A stretch of DNA of 5,343 nucleotides from Candidatus Methylomirabilota bacterium (GTDB lineage Bacteria; Methylomirabilota; Methylomirabilia; Methylomirabilales; Methylomirabilaceae): the NCBI GenBank assembly GCA_028869615.1, contig JAGWRQ010000148.1, positions 1-5,343 of the forward strand. The letters are read 5' to 3'. This document shows, piece after piece, positions 1 through 5,343 of this stretch. Position 1 is the stretch's first letter; every line of letters begins with the position of its first letter. The translations under genes were made by a program, and so were the position numbers. The notes under the pieces were generated by a model. The model did not search any database. It worked only from the letters and a program-made list of their open reading frames with translations, and was not told the origin of the DNA.

Positions 1-22
1 CGAGAACCGGCACCGCAATCTC

Positions 23-1240
23 TCACATTCCGAATTTGTGCGCCCGGTTAGCAAAAAAGATCCCGGAGGGATGATCCGCCGGGAACTCCTTCAGCACCTT
101 AAAGGTCGCTGTATCGTAGACGACCACTTTGCCGCCGTCCATGAGAGAGACGTATGCGGCTTCTCCCTTCGGCGTAAACTGTGGGTGGGTAGCTCCGGGC
201 CCGGGATTGAGCGTTTTGACAACTTTCATACTGTCGACGTCGATAACATCGACCAGGTCCCCGTTCTTGCCGATAATGTCCACCCACACCTGACGTCCGT
301 CAGGCCGCGCCACAGTGTAGAGCGCCGTGCCGCTGATCGGTATGGGGGCGAGCGGCGTCCAGTCGAGCGTTGAATACACTAAGGCGACCTCACGCTTCAG
401 TGCGGGAAGAAAGGCCAACCTTCCCGTAAGCGCCCAGCCTTTCAGATGCGGAATCTTCCACAGCGGAACCTCGGGTCCTTTGCCCTGGTCGGCAAGAATC
501 GGCGCGACTCGCTCAAGCCTCCACATGTCGAGGAGGCCCATCCAGTTTGAGCCTAAAAAGCCCGCGAGGTAATAGCGCCCGTCCGGACTGATCAGGGCGT
601 CGTAGGGCGTCTTCCCGACATCGGTAAACTTGTGGATGACCGGAAACTCTTTCTTCCCCGCATCCACAACCCAAATACTGTTGGCATCCATCAGAGAAAA
701 CACAAGAAGGTTGCCGGGGGCATCGACCAATCCCACCACCCGGGAAGACAACTCCTTTCCATCCTTTCCACTCGCATCCACATACAGGGCCGGGATCGTC
801 TTGACCAGTTCCAGCGTGTCGGCATCCAGAATACGCACCTCGCCGGGCACGTAGTTGCTGAGGGCGACGTACTTTCCATCCTGGCTGATTACGCCGCCCA
901 CGGACAGTTTCCCCGCATTGACTTTTTTGACGAGCTTCAGCGTCAATAGGTCGATCTTAGAGACCTCTCCCTCGCGACCAATGACAAAGGCGTAGCGCGC
1001 ATCAGGGGAAAATTTCACCGTCGCATGGGTAAGGTTACCGAGTCCGGAGATCCGCCCCAGCAGTTCGTGGCGGGAGGAGTCGATGACCAGAACACTGCCG
1101 GCCTGCCGCTCAATGACAACCACCAACGACGCCGTCCCCCAACGCCGCTCATCAGCGCTCGATTGCAGGGGCAGACTGAGAACAACGAGAAGGAGAACGA
1201 AAAAAACCTTAACCGCGGACCGAAACATGCGTGCTTTCAC
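23..1240 (-). CDS. nirF: NirF, exported heme d1 biosynthesis beta-propeller protein
   Basis: NirF is required to make heme d1, the cofactor of cytochrome cd1 nitrite reductase, and acts late in the pathway on the periplasmic side; its exact reaction is not settled. The protein has family hallmarks along its length: a VVIER start to the propeller, LTHATVKFSPDARYAFVIGR with the conserved histidine (about residue 72 from the chosen start), VGLVDAPG, PYDALISPDGRYY, KIPHLKGW, and the C-terminal PSGIFF..RAH signature. I chose the GTG at 1240 because AAGGAAG lies six bases upstream. This gives 405 residues with a basic n-region, a long hydrophobic core and a likely signal peptidase I site after SSA near residue 29. 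An ATG at 1282 would add 14 basic residues with no good ribosome site; an ATG at 1228 is a third option. It overlaps the end of nirJ by 32 bases, suggesting co-translation. No lipobox cysteine is present. The identification is firm, the start fairly firm. Confidence 0.93.
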   Translation of the reverse strand: MKARMFRSAVKVFFVLLLVVLSLPLQSSADERRWGTASLVVVIERQAGSVLVIDSSRHELLGRISGLGNLTHATVKFSPDARYAFVIGREGEVSKIDLLTLKLVKKVNAGKLSVGGVISQDGKYVALSNYVPGEVRILDADTLELVKTIPALYVDASGKDGKELSSRVVGLVDAPGNLLVFSLMDANSIWVVDAGKKEFPVIHKFTDVGKTPYDALISPDGRYYLAGFLGSNWMGLLDMWRLERVAPILADQGKGPEVPLWKIPHLKGWALTGRLAFLPALKREVALVYSTLDWTPLAPIPISGTALYTVARPDGRQVWVDIIGKNGDLVDVIDVDSMKVVKTLNPGPGATHPQFTPKGEAAYVSLMDGGKVVVYDTATFKVLKEFPADHPSGIFFANRAHKFGM

Positions 1241-2426
1241 AGCTATCTTCCTTTCCAACCGACGAAATCCCCAACTCCTCATCGCTCAGGTAGCAGCCAG
1301 GATCGGAAGCCCACAGGTCTCCGGTCGTTGCCTCCGCTCTTACCCTCGAGTTGCCACCGCACAGCTCAAGATACGGGCAGCGAGCGCAACGGCCTTTAAG
1401 CGCGTGACGGCGATCTTTGAGGACGCGCATAATTGGATCGGTGGCATCTTCCCAGATCGCCGCAAAGGCCCTCTCGCGGACATTACCGAACGAGTAATGT
1501 CTCCAGAACGGATCGGCATAGACGTGGCCGAGGCTGTCGATGCAGCCCAGCGAGGTGCCGGAGCTGTTGCCCCTTCGGCGTTGCAGAAACCGGAACACCG
1601 ATTGCGCTTGCGCGGGGGCGGAACTTCGCATCTTCAAGTAGAGGTAGACGCCATCGGCATCGTTATTACCGGTGGTCACTTCGATCTCGAAGCCACGGCG
1701 ATGAAAATCTATACTCCTCTGAATGAGATAATCGAGCGCGCCGCGCTTTTCCTCAGGCAACAGATCGTCATGGATGAGTCCCACGCCCCGTCCCGCGTAG
1801 ACCAGGTGAGCGAAGTAGAGACGGTCCAAGTTCTCCTGCTCTGCTAAGTCGCAAATCGCCGGCAGGTCAGGGAGGATCCGGCGGCACAGCGCGGTCCGCA
1901 CGCCGACCTTCATTCCTGCATCGCGGCAGTGGCGCAGCCCTTGTAGCGCCAGCGCGAACGAGCCATCCATTCCCCGAAAGCGATCATGTACGGGGCCGAC
2001 TCCATCCAGGCTCACGCCAACATACGTCATACCGGTAAGCCTCAACCGCTTCGCTACCGCGGCGTCGATCAACGTACCGTTCGTTGACAGCGCGCAACGC
2101 AATCCAAGATCCCTCGCATGCTCTGCAAGCGCGTAGAGATCCTCTCGGAACAACGGATCTCCACCGGACAGGATGAGCATCGGGATCTTATAGTCAGCCA
2201 AGTCAGCAATCAGCCGCTTTCCTTCATCGGTCGTCAACTCGTCGGCGTAAACGCGGTCCTGTGATTGGCTGTAGCAGTGCAGGCAATGGAGGTTACAGCG
2301 CCGTGTCAGATTCCAGATGACCACCGGCCTTTCGGCAGAGGGCGGCAGAAACGATCCGTCTTTCCGCTGCAGCGGCGTCTGAGAGCCGTGAACCGGCCCG
2401 CATAGCAGTTCCGTGATCCTCAGCAT
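1209..2426 (-). CDS. nirJ: NirJ, radical SAM enzyme of heme d1 biosynthesis
   Basis: NirJ is a cytoplasmic radical SAM enzyme that acts on 12,18-didecarboxysiroheme, removing propionate side chains on the way to the keto groups of heme d1. The 405-residue product shows the cluster-binding CxxxCxxC motif as C44, C48 and C51 after VVIWNLTRR, then a GGDP motif near 88-91 and STNGTLID near 114-121. A C-terminal SPASM/twitch-like region carries cysteines at about 295, 347, 350, 356 and 378 (GCID, RCARCPYLELCGG, GCYL), expected to hold an auxiliary iron-sulfur cluster. Length is near the family norm (roughly 390). The ATG at 2426 gives the N-terminus MLRITELL, typical of NirJ, but only a weak GGA nine bases upstream serves as ribosome site; I see no other in-frame start nearby. 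It lies 128 bases behind nirS and overlaps nirF by 32 bases. The last 20 or so residues are an unconserved-looking tail. Other radical SAM/SPASM proteins look similar, but the neighbours settle NirJ. Confidence 0.93.
   Translation of the reverse strand: MLRITELLCGPVHGSQTPLQRKDGSFLPPSAERPVVIWNLTRRCNLHCLHCYSQSQDRVYADELTTDEGKRLIADLADYKIPMLILSGGDPLFREDLYALAEHARDLGLRCALSTNGTLIDAAVAKRLRLTGMTYVGVSLDGVGPVHDRFRGMDGSFALALQGLRHCRDAGMKVGVRTALCRRILPDLPAICDLAEQENLDRLYFAHLVYAGRGVGLIHDDLLPEEKRGALDYLIQRSIDFHRRGFEIEVTTGNNDADGVYLYLKMRSSAPAQAQSVFRFLQRRRGNSSGTSLGCIDSLGHVYADPFWRHYSFGNVRERAFAAIWEDATDPIMRVLKDRRHALKGRCARCPYLELCGGNSRVRAEATTGDLWASDPGCYLSDEELGISSVGKEDSCESTHVSVRG
1247..1253 (-). promoter_or_regulatory. 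Shine-Dalgarno site of nirF
   Basis: AAGGAAG on the minus strand sits six bases before the GTG at 1240, inside the 3' end of nirJ. It decides the nirF start in favour of this GTG over ATG codons at 1282 and 1228. Confidence 0.7.
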
Positions 2427-2456
2427 CGTCGATGATCCAGGGCCTCAGCCCACACC

Positions 2457-2466
2457 GTTGATCAAC
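2457..2466. repeat. 10-base palindrome upstream of nirJ
   Basis: GTTGATCAAC is a perfect palindrome 31 bases before the nirJ start. It contains the TTGAT and ATCAA halves of an FNR/DNR-type site, but they overlap with no four-base spacer, so it is not a standard binding site. It may be chance. Confidence 0.3.
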
Positions 2467-2493
2467 CCAAAAAAATATCATAACACATAATAA

Positions 2494-2530
2494 ACCTCGG
2501 GGCGAGCCCTGAAGGGCTCGCCCCGAAGGT
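2494..2530 (-). terminator. Strong GC-rich hairpin between nirS and nirJ (terminator or attenuator)
   Basis: Arms 2497-2510 and 2513-2526 are perfect inverted complements of 14 bases, with the tip opening to a TGAA-like loop. Three further pairs (2494-2496 with 2528-2530) form beyond a one-base bulge at 2527. It begins about 25 bases after the nirS stop. On the minus strand the stem is followed by a T-rich stretch (GTTTATTATG) and, about 20 bases later, by seven Ts at 2469-2475. There is no compact T run directly at the stem, so partial termination or an RNA-stabilising 3' structure fits better than complete termination. It would separate nirS mRNA level from nirJF. Confidence 0.7.
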
Positions 2531-2554
2531 CCGATTCTTTATGCGTAACCCCGG

Positions 2555-4210
2555 TTAATAAATATCGTGTACCGTGTTATAGACGTTAAACTTGCCTGTT
2601 GGGGTGATGATGCGCGGATCGTCGATCCTGGCCTTCTCTTTGAGCGTCTTATCGTCATAGACAACGATCTCGCTCTGGCCGTCTTTCTTCCCCCACACGC
2701 TCACCCATACCTCGTCTCCGGCTTTGTTGTACTCGAAATGAACCGCGCGCCCTTTGTCCGACACTTTCCAGCACTTCGAACCTTTGTCCGGATTTGCTTT
2801 CTCAAAGACACAGACTTGCTTTTGAATCGCCGGGTCACCGTTCAAGGCGTGATCCACCCAGACATTTTTGCTCTTCGGGTGCGTCTTGATAAACAGGCCG
2901 CCGCCGCCCAGGGTCTTGATCTCTCTCACCTTTTTCCACGCATACTGCTTGTGCTTGGCCGGATCGGTGCCGTAGACGGCGACCTTACCTTCACCGAGAT
3001 GCGGTGTGCCATTCACCGGACCGAACTTCGGGTCGAGCCAGTTGGCGCCGCGCCCCGGATGAGGCTTGATTCCGGATTCGAATATCGCCTCCAGTTTGCC
3101 TTTCTCGACGTCGATGACGACCACCTTATTCGCCATGTTCGCCGCTACCATGAAGTAGCGTTTGGTGGAATCCCAACCGCCATCATGCAGAAACTTCTCG
3201 CCTTGAATCTGGGTCATTTTGAGGTTCTTGAGATCCGAGTAATCGACCAGCCAGATAAGCCCGGTCTCCTTGATGTTAATAACCCACTCGGGCTTGAAAT
3301 GCGATGCCACGATCGAGGCGACCCGGGGCTCTTGGTGGTACTCCATCGTATCATAGGTCATGCTCCTGGTGCTGACGACCTTCAACGGTTCCAGTGTGGC
3401 GCCGTCCAACACGATGAATTGCGGCGGCCAATAGCACCCAATGACCGCAAGCTTATCGGTGAAGTCGCCGAGATGACCTTTATACTTGCTCGTATCAATG
3501 GAGCGCGCATCGCTGCATGGCTTGACCTCCGCGACCTTATCCGGGACTTTCATCCACAAATCGATCATCGTCGCCCGGCCATCGCGGCCAATGGTATACA
3601 CATACCGTCCGGAATAGGACATGCGTGAGATATGGACCGCAAAGCCGGTCTTGACAATGTTGACGATCTCCTTGGTGTCGCCGTCGATGATGGCCACCTG
3701 GCCGGCGTCGCGCAGGGTCACAGAGAAAAAGTTCTGCCAGTCGCGGTTGTGTTCGGGCTTGGTGGGTCGCTTATCAGGCGGCACGATCAGCTTCCAACTT
3801 GCCTTCATCTCCGACATGGGGATCTCAGGTGGCACAGGCGGATCGTGCTGGATGTACCGGGCCATCAGATCGATTTCACTGTCCGAGAGAATACCTTGCC
3901 GACCCCAGTCCGGCATGCCGCCTCCCGTACCGTTCGTGATGAACGCCTTCAGAACCGGCGTGGTTAACGCACGGGTTTTCGCCGGTAGAAGTTGTGGGCC
4001 CGTCGCGCCTTTTCGTAGGACCCCGTGGCAGCCTGCGCATCGGTCAAAGTAGATGCGCTTGGCCGTTTCAAGCTCACCAGGCGCCAGAGGTGGAGCCGGC
4101 GGAAGATCCTGCGCTGCAGGCGCCGGCTGCTGAGGCTGGGCGCAAGCAGGAATGATCCATAGCATCCACAGCAAACTAGTCAACAACGCCAACCTTGCTT
4201 TGGTCGCCAC
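2555..4210 (-). CDS. nirS: Cytochrome cd1 nitrite reductase NirS (NO-forming)
   Basis: NirS reduces nitrite to nitric oxide in the periplasm, passing electrons from heme c to heme d1. From the GTG at 4210 (AAGGAG seven bases upstream) the product is 551 residues. A signal peptide with core LALLTSLLWMLWII is followed by a proline-rich stretch (about residues 25-45). The heme c domain has CAGCH at 58-62 and GMPDWG with the axial methionine near 99. The eight-bladed d1 propeller follows, with VHISRM (d1 ligand histidine near 193), SHFKPE (histidine near 304) and FLHDGG (histidine near 342), the two catalytic histidines of the family. The end, ITPTGKFNVYNTVHDIY, is classic NirS. Having both catalytic histidines argues against NirN. 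Oddities: no tyrosine in the N-terminal arm, a possible lipobox (IPAC), a C-terminal loop about nine residues shorter than in Pseudomonas aeruginosa, and non-heme cysteines near 232, 259, 467 and 480. A GTG at 4249 would add 13 residues but lacks a good ribosome site. Confidence 0.97.
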   Translation of the reverse strand: MATKARLALLTSLLWMLWIIPACAQPQQPAPAAQDLPPAPPLAPGELETAKRIYFDRCAGCHGVLRKGATGPQLLPAKTRALTTPVLKAFITNGTGGGMPDWGRQGILSDSEIDLMARYIQHDPPVPPEIPMSEMKASWKLIVPPDKRPTKPEHNRDWQNFFSVTLRDAGQVAIIDGDTKEIVNIVKTGFAVHISRMSYSGRYVYTIGRDGRATMIDLWMKVPDKVAEVKPCSDARSIDTSKYKGHLGDFTDKLAVIGCYWPPQFIVLDGATLEPLKVVSTRSMTYDTMEYHQEPRVASIVASHFKPEWVINIKETGLIWLVDYSDLKNLKMTQIQGEKFLHDGGWDSTKRYFMVAANMANKVVVIDVEKGKLEAIFESGIKPHPGRGANWLDPKFGPVNGTPHLGEGKVAVYGTDPAKHKQYAWKKVREIKTLGGGGLFIKTHPKSKNVWVDHALNGDPAIQKQVCVFEKANPDKGSKCWKVSDKGRAVHFEYNKAGDEVWVSVWGKKDGQSEIVVYDDKTLKEKARIDDPRIITPTGKFNVYNTVHDIY

Positions 4211-4217
4211 GTCACTT

Positions 4218-4223
4218 CTCCTT
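4218..4223 (-). promoter_or_regulatory. Shine-Dalgarno site of nirS
   Basis: AAGGAG on the minus strand lies seven bases before the GTG at 4210. It selects this start over the upstream GTG at 4249 and places a short basic n-region directly before the hydrophobic signal core. Confidence 0.8.
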
Positions 4224-4382
4224 TTGTTGAATTGTTGAACAGTGTTCACGGGTCTTCTATGGTTAGCGCTCTAATAGCATTCTGATAGTCGTTAGATGAT
4301 TAGAAGGCGTTCATAATGCTGAACTATGTGTTTCTGTGACTGCTGAGGTTAGGCACCGCACTTCGAAGCTACATCGGGCGTC

Positions 4383-4412
4383 ACTATCGCACCGCACGCG
4401 TTCCTCTGTCAA
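4383..4412 (-). promoter_or_regulatory. Candidate sigma70-type promoter for nirS
   Basis: On the minus strand a perfect TTGACA (4412-4407) is followed after 18 bases by GATAGT (4388-4383), which matches four of six -10 positions. It points at nirS and would give a leader of about 165 bases before the GTG at 4210. The -35 is strong and the -10 moderate; no transcript data support it. Confidence 0.4.
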
Positions 4413-4448
4413 GAGTTTTCTTCAGCCGAATCGGGCGGTACATTTCGG

Positions 4449-4478
4449 TTGAAAGCGCCTGGGCAGCAATGGTAGGGT
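4449..4478 (+). promoter_or_regulatory. Weak candidate promoter for mtnA
   Basis: TTGAAA at 4449-4454 and TAGGGT at 4473-4478 are separated by 18 bases, about 85 bases before the mtnA start. The -10 match is poor, so this is only a tentative suggestion. Confidence 0.18.
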
Positions 4479-4550
4479 AGACACGCAGCGATACGCCGCT
4501 ATCTGGCATGTAGCTACGGGAGAGCGCGAAAGCGGGAACGGGTGAGTCAT

Positions 4551-4554
4551 GGAG
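4551..4554 (+). promoter_or_regulatory. Shine-Dalgarno site of mtnA
   Basis: GGAG lies seven bases before the ATG at 4562. An in-frame TAG at 4511 bounds the frame and no other ATG, GTG or TTG lies between, so the start is well fixed. Confidence 0.7.
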
Positions 4555-4561
4555 ACGCGAG

Positions 4562-5343
4562 ATGTTTGAGACCATCGAATGGACGTCAGCAGGTATGGTC
4601 CGGCTGCTGGATCAGCGCCGGTTACCGGCGGAGGAGGTATATGTCGAGTGCCGCGATGCGGCGGCTGTGGCGCACGCGATCCGGTCGATGCAGATCCGCG
4701 GGGCCCCGGCGATCGGCGTGGCCGGCGCAATGGGTCTGGCGTTAGCGGCGCAGTCGATCCGGGCAAACAGTTTCGAGGAGTTCTATAAGGAGTTGTCGCG
4801 CCAGGGGGACGAACTGTGCAGGACCCGCCCCACGGCCGTGAATCTGGCGTGGGGGATCGAGCGGATGCAGCGGTGCGCTGAGCAGTATAGCGCCCTCCCG
4901 ATCGCCGAGCTCGTCCAGATCCTCATCCGGGAGGCGAAACGGATCAGGGAGGAGGACATCCGGGACAACCGGGCGATCGGCGCGCACGGCCGAGAGCTGA
5001 TCCCCGATGGGGCCGCCATCCTCACCCACTGTAACGCCGGCGCCCTGGCTACCGCCGGTTATGGGACCGCCCTGGGGGTCATCCGCGCGGCGCACGCGGC
5101 AGGGACCAGACTGTCGGTATGGGCCAGCGAGACGCGACCGTTTCTGCAGGGCGCTAGGCTGACCGCCTGGGAGTTGCAGCAGGACGGCATCCCGGTCACG
5201 CTCATCACCGACAACATGGCCGGGCACCTGATGCAGCGGGGCGAGATCGATCTCATCATCGTCGGGGCCGACCGGATCGCCCGCAATGGCGACGTGGCGA
5301 ACAAGATCGGGACCTATACCCTGGCCGTCCTGGCGCAGGCGCA
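4562..5343 (+). CDS. mtnA: S-methyl-5-thioribose-1-phosphate isomerase MtnA (3' end outside window)
   Basis: MtnA converts 5-methylthioribose-1-phosphate to 5-methylthioribulose-1-phosphate in cytoplasmic methionine salvage, recycling the methylthioadenosine left by polyamine synthesis. The 260 codons visible begin with IEW, as is usual in the family, and include the phosphate-binding [13 protein letters not shown] (46-58), RPTAVNLAW (89-97), the catalytic cysteine in [10 protein letters not shown] (C157), [18 protein letters not shown] (188-205), the DNM motif (217-219) and the catalytic aspartate in [18 protein letters not shown] (D237). These residues separate MtnA from the related eIF2B-alpha and ribose-1,5-bisphosphate isomerase proteins. 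About 80-90 residues are missing beyond the right edge, judging from the family length near 340-350. It is more GC-rich at third positions than the nir genes. It is transcribed away from nirS and has no evident functional tie to denitrification. Confidence 0.95.
   Translation, partial: MFETIEWTSAGMVRLLDQRRLPAEEVYVECRDAAAVAHAIRSMQIRGAPAIGVAGAMGLALAAQSIRANSFEEFYKELSRQGDELCRTRPTAVNLAWGIERMQRCAEQYSALPIAELVQILIREAKRIREEDIRDNRAIGAHGRELIPDGAAILTHCNAGALATAGYGTALGVIRAAHAAGTRLSVWASETRPFLQGARLTAWELQQDGIPVTLITDNMAGHLMQRGEIDLIIVGADRIARNGDVANKIGTYTLAVLAQA

Larger units (their letters stand above)
4211..4561. other. Divergent intergenic region between nirS and mtnA
   Basis: About 350 bases with no convincing gene; short frames here have no ribosome site or recognisable product. 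The nirS-proximal part (about 4255-4340) is clearly more AT-rich than the flanking genes. It contains two small nested inverted repeats: TCTAAT at 4270 with ATTAGA at 4299, and AGCATT at 4276 with AATGCT at 4315. A sigma70-like promoter for nirS lies at 4383-4412. I looked for an FNR/DNR/NNR box (TTGAT-N4-ATCAA) and saw none. I also see no SAM riboswitch architecture ahead of mtnA. Confidence 0.6.

Noticed and set aside
1083..1847. Plus-strand open frame of 254 codons opposite nirJ and the nirF start
   Set aside because: It is antisense to a well-supported radical SAM gene and looks like no protein family.
2567..3628. Plus-strand open frame of 353 codons opposite nirS
   Set aside because: It is fully antisense to nirS, has no family-like motif, and its openness follows from the codon bias of nirS on the other strand.
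2555..4210. NirN as an alternative identity for the cd1 protein
   Set aside because: Both catalytic histidines (SHFKPE and FLHDGG) and the NirS C-terminal signature are present; NirN is far more divergent and lacks one of these histidines.
4404..4421. CTCT-GTCA-AGAG hairpin followed by TTTTC as a terminator or leader structure
   Set aside because: A four-pair stem is too weak, and the same bases form the strong -35 element of the opposite promoter.
4380..4561. SAM riboswitch ahead of mtnA
   Set aside because: Methionine-salvage genes can carry one, but I see no multi-stem architecture or conserved core here.
4422..4766. Minus-strand open frame of 114 codons partly in the intergenic region
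   Set aside because: It is Pro/Arg/Ser-rich low-complexity translation, has no ribosome site, and overlaps the start of mtnA.
4742..5227. Minus-strand open frame of 161 codons opposite mtnA
   Set aside because: MtnA on the plus strand has all its catalytic motifs; the antisense frame is a by-product of high GC.

Overview
The window holds the front part of a denitrification gene cluster on the minus strand (nirS, nirJ, nirF, read right to left) and, divergently on the plus strand, the 5' part of a methionine-salvage gene (mtnA) that runs off the right edge. All four reading frames are intact. The chemistry is that of a Gram-negative-type bacterium that reduces nitrite to nitric oxide in the periplasm with cytochrome cd1. 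The gene order nirS-nirJ-nirF, with heme d1 genes directly behind nirS, matches what I recall for the NC10 bacterium 'Candidatus Methylomirabilis' (nirSJF followed by nirD/G/H/L). I offer that taxon as an inference from synteny and protein style, not as an identification.

Layout. Bases 1-22 lie just downstream of nirF and are too short to assign. nirF (23-1240, minus) encodes an exported beta-propeller protein needed for heme d1 synthesis. nirJ (1209-2426, minus) encodes a cytoplasmic radical SAM enzyme of the same pathway, and its 3' end overlaps the start of nirF by 32 bases. A 128-base gap containing a strong GC-rich hairpin separates nirJ from nirS (2555-4210, minus), the cytochrome cd1 nitrite reductase. 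About 350 bases of divergent intergenic DNA follow, with a good sigma70-like promoter pointing at nirS and a Shine-Dalgarno site for mtnA (4562 to the right edge, plus).

How the genes work together. NirJ modifies 12,18-didecarboxysiroheme in the cytoplasm. NirF acts late on the periplasmic side. The finished heme d1 goes into NirS, which also carries one covalent heme c. The hairpin behind nirS would allow the abundant reductase to be made in excess over its cofactor enzymes. MtnA belongs to unrelated methionine salvage and simply shares the divergent intergenic region.

Points of most interest are in NirS: a proline-rich segment right after a signal peptide that could end in a lipobox, no N-terminal tyrosine next to heme d1, and a shortened C-terminal propeller loop that carries extra cysteines. 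I see no mobile element, CRISPR array, tRNA or rRNA, and no wholly new system.
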